Below, one piece after another: positions 9,994 through 18,705 of a stretch of 64,000 nt of DNA. The notes under the pieces were generated by a model, which was not told where the DNA came from, did no database searches, and worked only from the letters and a program-made list of their open reading frames with translations. Source of the DNA: Clostridium polyendosporum (lineage in GTDB: Bacteria; Bacillota; Clostridia; Clostridiales; Clostridiaceae); contig NZ_BOPZ01000007.1 in NCBI RefSeq assembly GCF_018332455.1, forward strand, positions 62,001-126,000. Reading direction: 5' to 3'. Position 1 is the stretch's first letter. Every line of letters begins with the position of its first letter. The translations under genes and the position numbers were made by a program.

Positions 9994-11004
9994 TTAATCT
10001 TTAATCTTACTCATACTTTGTCTTTCAATAATTTTATGAGGAAAGATAACATTTTCAACTTTCTTGTCTGGACATTGTATCATATTTATTAAAATCTTTA
10101 TAGATTCTAATCCCATTTCATAAACAGGTTGATTCACTGTGGTAAGCATAGGCCTAACCATGGACGCCAAAGAAATATCATCAAACCCTATAATAGAAAT
10201 GTCCTCTGGTACACTTAACCCACTATCGATAGCACAACTCATAGCACCAATAGCCATTTCGTCATTCATTGCAAAAATTACAGTAGGCTTACTATCTTGT
10301 TTTAAGAATTCTTCCATAGCAGCATATCCACTTTCAAATTTATAATCTCCACTTTTTACAAGATGCTCTTCAAAAGGAAAACCATGATCTTGCAATGCCT
10401 TCTTGTATCCTTCTAATCGAAAAAAACTAACATTTTGGTAGGTTAAAGGTCCTCGAATAAGCCCAATAGAACTATGGCCAAGAGATACAACATACCTCAC
10501 TACATCATAAGCCGCTGTAAAATTATCAATATCTACAAAAGGTATATTAAATTCTTTAGAGTTTGTTCCAATAATAACTGTAGGAATAGAATTTGTCTTA
10601 AAAAATAAATTATGCTCTTCTAACAAGTGAGAAGTTAAAAAAACAATTCCGTCTACCTGTTTGTTCTTTAAGACTTGAAGACTTTTATTTTCTTTCTGAA
10701 ATTCATTGTCTGCATTGCAAATCACAATATTATAATCTCTTGCATTTGCTTCATCTTCGATCCCTCTTACAAGTTGTGAAAAATATGGATTCGCTATTTC
10801 TGGAATCACTATACCTATTAAGTAGGTTTTTTTTATGACCAAACTTCTTGCAATAGAGTTGGGATTAAATCCTGTCTCCTCTATCACTTTTATTACCTTA
10901 TCTCTAATTTCATCACTAACAGGCTTCGATTGATTCAAAACCCTAGAAACTGTTGCCTTCGATACTCCTGCCATTTCAGCAATTTCATTGATTGTAATCT
11001 TCAC
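9994..11004 (-). CDS. LacI-family transcriptional regulator
   Basis: The 336-residue protein has the LacI helix-turn-helix at its N terminus ('INEIAEMAGVSKATVSRVLN', residues 4-23) and a periplasmic-binding-protein-like sensor domain with 'IGIVIPEIANPYF' and 'IIGFDDISLASMVRP'. The start codon is GTG, five bases after the acetolactate decarboxylase stop, with AGAGGT inside the end of the upstream gene, so the two genes are cotranscribed. The ligand is unknown. A LacI-type operator stands in front of the adjacent amylosucrase-like gene, which makes sucrose-linked control the simplest inference. Confidence 0.92.
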   Translation of the reverse strand: MKITINEIAEMAGVSKATVSRVLNQSKPVSDEIRDKVIKVIEETGFNPNSIARSLVIKKTYLIGIVIPEIANPYFSQLVRGIEDEANARDYNIVICNADNEFQKENKSLQVLKNKQVDGIVFLTSHLLEEHNLFFKTNSIPTVIIGTNSKEFNIPFVDIDNFTAAYDVVRYVVSLGHSSIGLIRGPLTYQNVSFFRLEGYKKALQDHGFPFEEHLVKSGDYKFESGYAAMEEFLKQDSKPTVIFAMNDEMAIGAMSCAIDSGLSVPEDISIIGFDDISLASMVRPMLTTVNQPVYEMGLESIKILINMIQCPDKKVENVIFPHKIIERQSMSKIKD

Positions 11005-11009
11005 AACAC

Positions 11010-11726
11010 TTACCTCTCCACTTTACTAATATCATCTCTTCTATCTTCTACATCCATTTGGTAAAAAGTACTGTTTTGTGGTAGCTCCATTCTAAAGCAG
11101 GAACAGTTTTGAATTTTTATTTTTGCTAAATCTATACCACAATCTATAACATGTCCTCCAACATTTTTATCTGCATCTATAAAATGAAAGTGATAACCTG
11201 GTACATTTAACCCATCAACATAATCTGGACATCTAAACCCAACTATATTGCCTTTTATATTAACATACTGAAAAATAGGTTGAGTTTTTACCACTTCAGT
11301 CATAGGCTTATAGGGCATTTCTTGTTTTACCACAGTTCTTGTTTTTACATACTCAAATTCACCTTCTATACTAAATGCATAAAAAATATTTTTACTCTCG
11401 ATAAACTCATCTAATCTTTTTGTAAGTTCTCTAAAATCACTGCAATCTTTGATTGTAAACTCTTTATAATCACTAAATTTAGTTACCACAGCAAAAGGGG
11501 CCGTTACACTTTCATCGCATAAGCATATACTTCCATCTGGATTTGTTCTATAACAATTGCCATCTAAAAGCGTTAACTCTCCGTCTAAACCCTTAAATGT
11601 TCCTATACCGAAATCACCCTTTTGTTTTAATTTATTTAAAGAAATACATCCATCATATAATCCAGAAATCAACGCACTTATAGTGGACATTTGATATATG
11701 TGATTTGGAACTTGTTGCTCATTCAT
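11010..11726 (-). CDS. budA: Alpha-acetolactate decarboxylase
   Basis: The 238-residue product has the family signatures 'ISALISGLYDG', 'GDFGIGTFKGLDGEL' and 'HFHFIDADKNVGGHVIDC'; the His residues are the zinc ligands. It decarboxylates acetolactate to acetoin in the 2,3-butanediol pathway. The start is taken at ATG 11726 because an AGGGGGGAT site lies at the right distance; an in-frame ATG 36 nt upstream has no such site. It is followed after five bases by a LacI regulator gene. No acetolactate synthase is nearby. Confidence 0.92.
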   Translation of the reverse strand: MNEQQVPNHIYQMSTISALISGLYDGCISLNKLKQKGDFGIGTFKGLDGELTLLDGNCYRTNPDGSICLCDESVTAPFAVVTKFSDYKEFTIKDCSDFRELTKRLDEFIESKNIFYAFSIEGEFEYVKTRTVVKQEMPYKPMTEVVKTQPIFQYVNIKGNIVGFRCPDYVDGLNVPGYHFHFIDADKNVGGHVIDCGIDLAKIKIQNCSCFRMELPQNSTFYQMDVEDRRDDISKVER

Positions 11727-11764
11727 CCTTATCCCCCCTACTGATAATTCTTTTATACACAAAC

Positions 11765-11876
11765 AACTTCATAACTGAATTGATTTACTGCCATTTCACA
11801 AAGTGAAATCTTGCGAAAGCTGATTAGACTGGATGCCTGTTCAGTTTTATTAAGGAGTAAAGTTGTCTATCTTTAA
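11765..11876. repeat. Dispersed intergenic repeat
   Basis: Upstream of budA, the core 'CATTTCACAAAGTGAAATCT' forms a dyad and is followed by 'GACTGGATGCCTGTTCAGTT' and 'AAGTTGTCTATCTTTAAT'. These have relatives at 9736-9985 and 33938-34078. The rest of the gap to 12013 is featureless AT-rich sequence. Confidence 0.6.
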
Positions 11877-12013
11877 TCACATCTTTATAGAATTTAATAT
11901 ATTATTTATTATATCCTATATACCATACTAAAGTATATTAGCTTATTAATATCTTTAGCTAGATTAACTCAGATAATCTCTTAATATATATAAATTAGCT
12001 TTTTGATATACAA

Positions 12014-12045
12014 CAAAACCTTGTCTGTGATACGACAAGGTTTTG
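12014..12045 (-). terminator. Terminator of the P-type ATPase gene
   Basis: CAAAACCTTGTC pairs perfectly with GACAAGGTTTTG around an eight-base loop, about 70 nt past the stop codon. The following T-rich run on the minus strand is short. Confidence 0.65.
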
Positions 12046-12116
12046 CTTTAAAATAGTTTATTATATATTTCCAATCTAAAATATAAGCTTTTAATTCAAA
12101 TATATTTGTTATACTA

Positions 12117-14864
12117 CTAGTTTAGTTTTGCTTGTTTAGAGTTAGCAGTAAGAACTCTTGAAAATCCTTTCTTTATCATCTTAACAAATTCTGAGTAAAG
12201 AATTATTGTAGATGATAAAAGTATTATCTTAATCCACAAACCTATTTCTAGTGGCACTGTTGAGAAAATCTTACCAGCAAACTGTACAACTAGTATTTGA
12301 ATTATAAATGTACCACCAACAGAATAAAGCATAACCTTATTGCTTAATAAATTTGGGAATATGCTTTCATCCTCGAGCTCTCTAGTATTGAAAGCATTAA
12401 ATAGTTGGAAGGTAGCAAAAGTGGTAAATACTATAGTTGACTGTTGTTCTATAGAACCACCTAAGATATGATATTGTTGTACAAGCATAAGCATTATTAC
12501 AATAAACACACCATTACTTATTATCCTTGTAATCATATCCCTTGTTATTATATTTTCGTCCCTCTTAACTGGAGTCTTATTCATAAGGTTCTTTCTTAAA
12601 GCCTCAAGGCCTAGAGATAAAGCTGGAGGTCCATCCATTATTATGTTAACCCATAAAAGCTGAGTTGTAGTGAATGGAAGGTCATATCCAAATATTTCAG
12701 AAAGTATTATTGTAAGTACTGCAACAACATTAACTGTAAGTTGAAACTGTATAAATCTCTGTAGATTTTCGTAAATTCCTCTTCCCCACTCTACTGCTTT
12801 CACAATAGTTGAGAAGGAATCATCTAATAAAACTATATCTGAAGATTCTTTAGAAACCTCTGTACCAGTTATGCCCATTGCCACACCAACGTCTGCATTT
12901 TTTAAAGCTGGTGCATCGTTGATACCATCGCCAGTAACAGCAACTACATTGCCCATTTTCTTAAGAAGATTAACTACTCTCATCTTAGTAAGAGGCTTAC
13001 TTCTTGAGATTACAGTAATTCTACCTATAATATCTTCAAGTTCTTTATCACTTAGATCATCAATTTCATTTGCATCAATTACTATACTATCTTCTTTAAG
13101 AATTCCTAACTGCTTTGCTATAGCCGATGCAGTAACCTTATTATCTCCAGTTAAGATCTTTATACCTATGCCTGCCGCTGAACATTTTTGAACAGCATGG
13201 TAAACTTCTTCCCTTAATGGGTCAGCAATAGCAACAAAACCATCAAATATCATATCTTCTTCAACTAAGTGCTGCTCACTTCCCCAATTTAAGCTTTCTT
13301 TTACGGCTCTATGAGAAAAACCTATTATTCTGTATGCTTCTTTTTGAAGCTTAGTGATTTCTTTCTCTATAGACTTTCTTCTCTTATCATCAAGCTCTAC
13401 CACTCCATTTAAAGTATTTATCCATTTTGAGAATTCTAACATCTTCTCTGGACTTCCCTTTGAATAAGCAGTAAAGCTATTATTATTCTTAACTACTGTA
13501 GTCATAGACTTTCTCTCTGAACTAAATGCATATTGATAAGCAACTTCTAACTTTTCTCTTATCATATTATAACCTAGCTTGTTTACATCATAAGCATATG
13601 CCATGTCCTCAGCATATGAAGATTTATTGAACGCTTGAAGAAGTGAACATTCTGTTGGATTACCAACAAACTTTTCCCTTCCATCTTTAAGTTGAAGGTT
13701 TGCTGTGGAGTTAATGCAAAAATTATATACTAACGCTTCTCCCTTTAATTCTTCTGGGGAAATAAGCCTCCCTCTTTCCCATACATGCATTACTGTCATT
13801 TGATTTTTTGTAAGTGTACCAGTTTTATCTGAACATATAACATTTATGCTACCTATAGTTTCGCACGCAACCATCTTCTTAACTAAAGCATTATTTTTTG
13901 CCATTTTAGCAATGTTAAAAGCAAGTATCATTGCAACTATGGTTGGAAGTCCTTCTGGAACTAAAGCAACAATAAGTGCTATAGAAGCTACAAAAGCTTC
14001 CTGGACATTATCAAAGGTAAAACTGTTTGTAGCGAACATTCTGTAGCATTCAAAAAGAAATATTAAAAAGGCTCCTATACCTCCGAAAAAGCTTATCTTT
14101 GATGCCATCTTTTCAAGCTTTTCCTGAAGAGGGGTTGACCCTTGATTTTGTCCCTTAAGTTCATTTGCTATGTTCCCCATCTCTGTGGAATCTCCCACAG
14201 CTGTTACCAGAAAAGTACCTTTACCATATGTTACAAAAGTTCCACCATACACCATATTTACTCTCTCTGCTAGAGAAGTTTTTTCTTTTGAAAGTACCAC
14301 AGTAAAATCTTTATCAACTGCTTCACTTTCTCCTGTAAGCATTGATTCATCTACTTGAAGCTCTAATGAATCAATAAGTCTTCCATCAGCAGGAATCTTA
14401 TCTCCAGCTTCAAGTGCTACTATATCTCCTACTACTACTTCACTTTTTGTAATATATTGGGTAGTATTATTTCTTATTACTTTAACCTTAATATCGTCAT
14501 TAATATTATTTAAAGCCTCAAAAGCTGCCTCAGATTTACTTTCCATTATAATTTGAATTCCTGCTGAAAGTGCAATAGCAATTATGATACCTATACTTTC
14601 TCCAAACTCAGCTTCGTGTCCGTTAGAAAGCTTAAATATATTAATTCCTATAGTTATAATAGCTGCAATAATAAGTATTAATGTCATTGGCTCCTTTAAA
14701 GCTTCTAAAATCTTTTCCCAGATACTTGTTTTCTTTGCTGGAGAAAATTCATTTGCTCCATACTTTTTTCTTCTTTCCTCGATTTCTCGAGAGTCCAGTC
14801 CCTTTTGCGGATTAATAGAAAATTCTTTTAGAACATCATCCTTGGACTTTAAAAATTGACTCAT
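12117..14864 (-). CDS. P-type cation ATPase (Ca2+-ATPase family; probable Mn2+ exporter)
   Basis: The protein has 915 residues from ATG 14864, chosen because GGAGGG abuts the earlier ATG at 14870 and is correctly spaced only for the second. It has the full P2A layout: N-terminal actuator segment, 'TGES' near 178, M4 'PEGLP' near 304, the phosphorylated Asp in 'DKTGTLT' near 346, 'TGDNKVTA', 'TGDGINDAPAL' and M6 'NIIMDGPPALSLG'. This matches PMR1/SERCA-like pumps that export Ca2+ or Mn2+. The leader carries a yybP-ykoY manganese riboswitch, so Mn2+ efflux is the better inference. It is monocistronic. Confidence 0.9.
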   Translation of the reverse strand: MSQFLKSKDDVLKEFSINPQKGLDSREIEERRKKYGANEFSPAKKTSIWEKILEALKEPMTLILIIAAIITIGINIFKLSNGHEAEFGESIGIIIAIALSAGIQIIMESKSEAAFEALNNINDDIKVKVIRNNTTQYITKSEVVVGDIVALEAGDKIPADGRLIDSLELQVDESMLTGESEAVDKDFTVVLSKEKTSLAERVNMVYGGTFVTYGKGTFLVTAVGDSTEMGNIANELKGQNQGSTPLQEKLEKMASKISFFGGIGAFLIFLFECYRMFATNSFTFDNVQEAFVASIALIVALVPEGLPTIVAMILAFNIAKMAKNNALVKKMVACETIGSINVICSDKTGTLTKNQMTVMHVWERGRLISPEELKGEALVYNFCINSTANLQLKDGREKFVGNPTECSLLQAFNKSSYAEDMAYAYDVNKLGYNMIREKLEVAYQYAFSSERKSMTTVVKNNNSFTAYSKGSPEKMLEFSKWINTLNGVVELDDKRRKSIEKEITKLQKEAYRIIGFSHRAVKESLNWGSEQHLVEEDMIFDGFVAIADPLREEVYHAVQKCSAAGIGIKILTGDNKVTASAIAKQLGILKEDSIVIDANEIDDLSDKELEDIIGRITVISRSKPLTKMRVVNLLKKMGNVVAVTGDGINDAPALKNADVGVAMGITGTEVSKESSDIVLLDDSFSTIVKAVEWGRGIYENLQRFIQFQLTVNVVAVLTIILSEIFGYDLPFTTTQLLWVNIIMDGPPALSLGLEALRKNLMNKTPVKRDENIITRDMITRIISNGVFIVIMLMLVQQYHILGGSIEQQSTIVFTTFATFQLFNAFNTRELEDESIFPNLLSNKVMLYSVGGTFIIQILVVQFAGKIFSTVPLEIGLWIKIILLSSTIILYSEFVKMIKKGFSRVLTANSKQAKLN

Positions 14865-14997
14865 CTCCATCCCTCCTGATTCTATTAGTGTTAGAACTTC
14901 TTTTTAATCGGAAATGGCAGTCTGCTCTCCGAATATGTAACTTAATGATAAAACCACAGACTACACCTTAATGCAAATTTTGTAACTTAATATAAAT

Positions 14998-15044
14998 AAA
15001 AAAGACTTTTGGCACAATGATAACATCCATTGTGTCAAAAGTCT
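14998..15044 (-). terminator. Riboswitch-controlled terminator before the ATPase
   Basis: On the minus strand AGACTTTTGACACAATG pairs with CATTGTGCCAAAAGTCT around a short loop and is followed by six T. It follows directly on the yybP-ykoY aptamer and lies about 130 nt before the start codon, the usual place for a transcription-attenuation platform. Confidence 0.85.
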
Positions 15045-15045
15045 C

Positions 15046-15140
15046 ACTTTAGCAAAATTTACGCTAAGATAAAGCCAGGCTTATTAAACCGTGTGTTGAC
15101 TTTATCACTCTTAAACCTAAGAGCAGTTACTCCCCTTTAA
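15046..15140 (-). ncRNA. yybP-ykoY (Mn2+) riboswitch aptamer
   Basis: The minus-strand leader opens with AAAGGGGAGTA (15129-15139) and continues with a hairpin (CTCTTAG...TAAGAG). It then has GATAAAGTC answered by GGCTTTATC and a distal AGCG/GCTAAAG stem. The GGGGAGUA box and the ...AAAGUC...GGCUUU pairing are the hallmarks of the yybP-ykoY family, which binds Mn2+ and turns on export genes. Promoter, aptamer, terminator and a P-type ATPase gene are in the order expected. Confidence 0.88.
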
Positions 15141-15170
15141 CATAATATACTACTATGTATTTACTCTTAT

Positions 15171-15199
15171 ATTGTAACCCATAATACAGTATTTGTCAA
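15171..15199 (-). promoter_or_regulatory. Promoter of the riboswitch-ATPase unit
   Basis: TTGACA (15194-15199) and TACAAT (15171-15176) are separated by 17 bp on the minus strand, about 30 nt upstream of the aptamer. Confidence 0.8.
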
Positions 15200-15269
15200 C
15201 TCATAAAAATATATAAAATTAGTATATTTAATATACACAATCTTTGAAGCTTATTATAAAATTTAATTA

Positions 15270-15302
15270 GGGATATAGATAAACAACTTCATAGTTTATC
15301 TT
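15270..15302. repeat. Short relic of the dispersed repeat
   Basis: 'GATAAACAACTTCATAGTTT' resembles the 'ACAACTTCATAACT' ends of the copies at 11765 and 37984. It sits about 40 bp upstream of hydE. Confidence 0.35.
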
Positions 15303-15335
15303 TAAAAGTACTTTTCCGTTTGATAGGAGGCTATA

Positions 15336-16379
15336 ATGGACTCATTAATAAAAAAGGCAATGGAAACACACTCACTTACAAAAGAAGAAATAGTAGAACT
15401 TTTAAAAAACAATGAAATAGAAGAAGAACTTTTTAAAGCTGCTGATAAAGTTAGAAAAGAATATATCGGTGATGATGTACATCTTAGGGGACTTATAGAA
15501 TTTACAAATATATGCAAAAGGAATTGTCTTTATTGTGGGCTAAGAAGAGATAATAAAAACCTAGAAAGATATAGGCTCACAGAGGGTGAAATCATAGACT
15601 TTGCTACTAAAGCTGTTAGTTACGGTTATAAAACCCTTGTACTTCAAGGTGGTGAAGATGACTATTTTACAGTAGAGAGAATGACTAGAATAGTGAAGAA
15701 AATAAAGGAGCTTGGGGTTGCCATAACTTTAAGTATAGGAGAAAGACCTTTTGAAGATTATAAAGCTTTTAAAGAAGCTGGTGCTGATAGATATCTTATA
15801 AGAATTGAAACTACTAATGAAAATCTTTATGAAGAACTTGATCCTGGTATGAGTTATAAAGAAAGAAAAAGATGTCTTAAGGACTTAAGAGAGCTTGGAT
15901 ATGAAGTAGGAAGTGGATGTTTAGTCGGGCTTCCTGGACAAAGTTTAGAATCTCTTGCTGATGATATACTTTTCTTCAAAGAAATTAATGCTGATATGAT
16001 TGGTATAGGACCTTTTATACCAAATGAAGATACACCTTTAGCTGAAGCAAACGGCGGAGACTTTACTGTTGCTTTAAAGGTAATGGCTATTACAAGACTT
16101 GTTCTTCCAGATATCAATATTCCTGCAACAACTGCAATGGAAACTCTAAATAAACAAGGAAGAGTAATTGCTCTTCAATGTGGTGCAAATGTAGTTATGC
16201 CTAATGTAACAGAAGGTGAATATAGAAAGCTTTATGCACTTTATCCTGGGAAAATATGTACCGGCGATACTCCATCACACTGTAGAGGATGCATAACCGG
16301 AAAGATAACCAGCATCGGAAGAAAAATTTCTGATGGTTATGGCTTTAGAGGAAATCAAAACTCTCCAAAAACTAAGTAG
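15336..16379 (+). CDS. hydE: [FeFe]-hydrogenase H-cluster maturase HydE (radical SAM)
   Basis: The 347-residue protein has the radical-SAM cysteine motif 'CKRNCLYC' (Cys60, Cys64, Cys67) after 'FTNIC', a GGE-like segment 'LQGGED', and a C-terminal region ('CGANVVMPN', 'CRGC') typical of HydE/PylB-like enzymes. HydE acts with HydF and HydG to build the organometallic subcluster of [FeFe]-hydrogenase. The hydrogenase genes hydCBA are about 26 kb away in this window; hydF and hydG are not in it. AGGAGG is well placed before the ATG. The gene is divergent from the ATPase and ends in a bidirectional terminator. Confidence 0.92.
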   Translation: MDSLIKKAMETHSLTKEEIVELLKNNEIEEELFKAADKVRKEYIGDDVHLRGLIEFTNICKRNCLYCGLRRDNKNLERYRLTEGEIIDFATKAVSYGYKTLVLQGGEDDYFTVERMTRIVKKIKELGVAITLSIGERPFEDYKAFKEAGADRYLIRIETTNENLYEELDPGMSYKERKRCLKDLRELGYEVGSGCLVGLPGQSLESLADDILFFKEINADMIGIGPFIPNEDTPLAEANGGDFTVALKVMAITRLVLPDINIPATTAMETLNKQGRVIALQCGANVVMPNVTEGEYRKLYALYPGKICTGDTPSHCRGCITGKITSIGRKISDGYGFRGNQNSPKTK

Positions 16380-16404
16380 TGTGCTTGCTATAAGCTTTAG
16401 ATTT

Positions 16405-16434
16405 AAAAAAATGCAGTTTAAACTGCATTTTTTT
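16405..16434. terminator. Bidirectional terminator between hydE and the ABC exporter
   Basis: AAAAAAATGCAGTTT is immediately followed by its reverse complement, giving A/T tails on both sides. It serves hydE on the plus strand and the converging ABC operon on the minus strand. Confidence 0.85.
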
Positions 16435-17575
16435 AATCTAAGGCAATCATTGCTTTTTGACTTACTTTAATCTTATATGCTGCAATCAAGAAAAATGCTA
16501 CAGCAAAAGCTAAAAGAATAACCATATTCAATCCTAAAGCACTAAAGGAATTTCCATTTTGCATCTTTTCTATTCCATCTAATACCCATCTTTGAGGAGT
16601 GAAAAAAGATATATTCTGAACTTTTTCAGGAAGTAACTTTATTGGTACAAAACAACCTGAAAACATAGCTGTACCTGTTAATATAAGATTAGTAACCATG
16701 TTATATGTCTGCGAGTTTTCAAATAAAGCGATAGCTAAAATTCCAAAAGCAACTGCAACTAAAACTATAAGCATCATCAATATAAACATAGGTAGCATCT
16801 CTACACCTGTATTTAATTTTAATATATATTGAAGACTTACAAGAGTAATAAGAACCTGAATGGATAATAGGATAATGTTAGCTAAAATATTTCCTAGTAG
16901 ATATTGAAGGGAACTTACAGGAGCAGTAAAAATTCTTGAGTAGGTGTTATTATCTCTTTCCTTGATTATTATTGCTGAAACCATTATTGCTCTAATCATC
17001 AAATAATATAGTAAAAAGCCTATACTTGATTGAGTTGCTTGATATCCATATGCTAAATCCTTTAAGGATTGCGTGTTTATCTTTAAATCTCCTATTTTGT
17101 AGCCATTTAGCATCTGATAATACTTATCCTTATCACCAGAAGCTCCTATAGCTAAATCACTTACATTCTTTATTTGTATATTCAATATACTTCTAACCAT
17201 TTTTGAAAGATTATTATCTTCCCCTACAGTAATATCTATATTTTTGATCTTGTTAACTAACAGACCTTCTTCAAAACCATTAGGTATGGTTATAATAAGA
17301 AATGTATCCCTTTGAATTAAACTCTCTTTTTTCTTATCTTCATTGATGTTAACAACATTTACTGTTGAGATACCTTTTAACGAATCTGTTATAACCTTTG
17401 AGGAAGCAGTATTATCCCTATCTACAAGTCCAACATTTAGATTACCTGATCCGTTAGATAAAAGCTTCATAAAGGCTAATATAATTAATACTGGTATAAT
17501 TAACTGAAATAAGGACCACTTTGAGTCAAATATGAGTTTTAAATTCTTTTTAATGAGCACCAAAACTTCTTTCAT
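16433..17575 (-). CDS. ABC-2 type exporter permease (LnrN-like)
   Basis: The 380-residue membrane protein has one N-terminal transmembrane helix (about 20-40), a large extracytoplasmic loop, and five further helices from about residue 180 to the C terminus. This is the ABC2_membrane_3 layout. It starts one base after the preceding permease gene, with AAAGGAGG overlapping that gene's end. It forms an export complex with the neighbouring permease and ATPase. Gene order and sizes match Bacillus LnrLMN (linearmycin resistance), with a histidine kinase and regulator upstream. The substrate here is unknown; lipid-targeting antibiotics are a reasonable guess. Confidence 0.85.
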   Translation of the reverse strand: MKEVLVLIKKNLKLIFDSKWSLFQLIIPVLIILAFMKLLSNGSGNLNVGLVDRDNTASSKVITDSLKGISTVNVVNINEDKKKESLIQRDTFLIITIPNGFEEGLLVNKIKNIDITVGEDNNLSKMVRSILNIQIKNVSDLAIGASGDKDKYYQMLNGYKIGDLKINTQSLKDLAYGYQATQSSIGFLLYYLMIRAIMVSAIIIKERDNNTYSRIFTAPVSSLQYLLGNILANIILLSIQVLITLVSLQYILKLNTGVEMLPMFILMMLIVLVAVAFGILAIALFENSQTYNMVTNLILTGTAMFSGCFVPIKLLPEKVQNISFFTPQRWVLDGIEKMQNGNSFSALGLNMVILLAFAVAFFLIAAYKIKVSQKAMIALD

Positions 17576-17576
17576 G

Positions 17577-18695
17577 CTATACTTCCTCCTTTCTAATAAT
17601 AAGTGCCAGCATAAGGAATATTAATCCTAAAGCCAGATTAATTGTGAGTGTATAATTAAATTTAGAATAATCACTTGAGTAAATTATATTAATAATAGAT
17701 CTATTTACCCATCTCATAGGAGAAATCTTAGTAACAAGATTAAAAATGTTATTTACATTCTCATCAAAGTACATATATCCTCCTCCAAGAAAAGTAAGAA
17801 TAGGAATTATAATTGTTGTCATTAAAATCTGCCCAGTTTTTTCTTCCTTAAATAACCATCCTAGGCATACTCCTAGAGCAGTAGAGAAAAAGTTTAATGA
17901 AGCTAATATAGCAAGTATACTCCAAGGATTGGTTCCCCAATAGGTTTTTAATATAAAGAATGAATAAAGGAAAGCAGGTACCATTGTTACACTAACAACC
18001 ACAAAACTAGAAATCAATAAATACATCATATATTCAAATCTTGATATTCCTGTACTTAAAATTCTATTTTCAACTCTTTTTTTTCGTCCTAAATGAACTG
18101 AATAAAAAGCAAATTGTGCACCATATAGCAGCATCATTGTTATTTCAACTATACCGTAATAATCAAATGAAGACATACTCCTTCCGATATCTATTTTGCT
18201 TAGAACTGTGTAATCTTTAGAAAAATCATTATCTATTTTACTTACTACTTGTGGGGAAACCTTTATAATTTCTCCATATACATTATATCTATCCGATATA
18301 GTTTTTAACATTTGAAGAACTACGTTAACAGAAATACCCTCCTGTTCATTTTTATAAACATCTATTTCCTTTTCTTTTATTTCTACTAAGACTGTTTCTC
18401 CATCTTTTTTAACTTTATCTTTTCCCTCTTCAACACTTGAAAGCTTACTAAAGGTTATCTTGTTCTTTTCCCCTTCATCTATTAACTTCTTAAAGATATC
18501 TCTTGTACCTTGTGATCCATTATCAACATAAGCTACTTTTATTGGGGATAATTCCGCTTCATTCTTAAAAGCACTTGAAAGAGCAAAACCTAAGATTGTC
18601 ATAAAAATTATAGGGAAAACTATCATAGAAACTACTCCTGATTTATCCCTAAATTGTCCAAGCATTATATACCATATAGCTCTAATTGCTCTCAT
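17577..18695 (-). CDS. ABC-2 type exporter permease (LnrM-like)
   Basis: The 372-residue protein shares the layout of its downstream partner: an N-terminal helix ('SMIVFPIIFMTILGFALSSAF'-like, residues 20-40), an extracytoplasmic loop of about 150 residues and C-terminal helices ending in a charged tail. The two permeases are probably the two halves of a heterodimeric channel. It lies ten bases after the ATPase gene. ATG follows AGAGGTG. Nothing in the sequence names the substrate. Confidence 0.85.
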   Translation of the reverse strand: MRAIRAIWYIMLGQFRDKSGVVSMIVFPIIFMTILGFALSSAFKNEAELSPIKVAYVDNGSQGTRDIFKKLIDEGEKNKITFSKLSSVEEGKDKVKKDGETVLVEIKEKEIDVYKNEQEGISVNVVLQMLKTISDRYNVYGEIIKVSPQVVSKIDNDFSKDYTVLSKIDIGRSMSSFDYYGIVEITMMLLYGAQFAFYSVHLGRKKRVENRILSTGISRFEYMMYLLISSFVVVSVTMVPAFLYSFFILKTYWGTNPWSILAILASLNFFSTALGVCLGWLFKEEKTGQILMTTIIIPILTFLGGGYMYFDENVNNIFNLVTKISPMRWVNRSIINIIYSSDYSKFNYTLTINLALGLIFLMLALIIRKEEV

Positions 18696-18705
18696 AAAAT
18701 CACCT

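Noticed and set aside
12871-14859. Several plus-strand open frames opposite the P-type ATPase
   Set aside because: They are antisense shadows without ribosome sites or recognisable domains.
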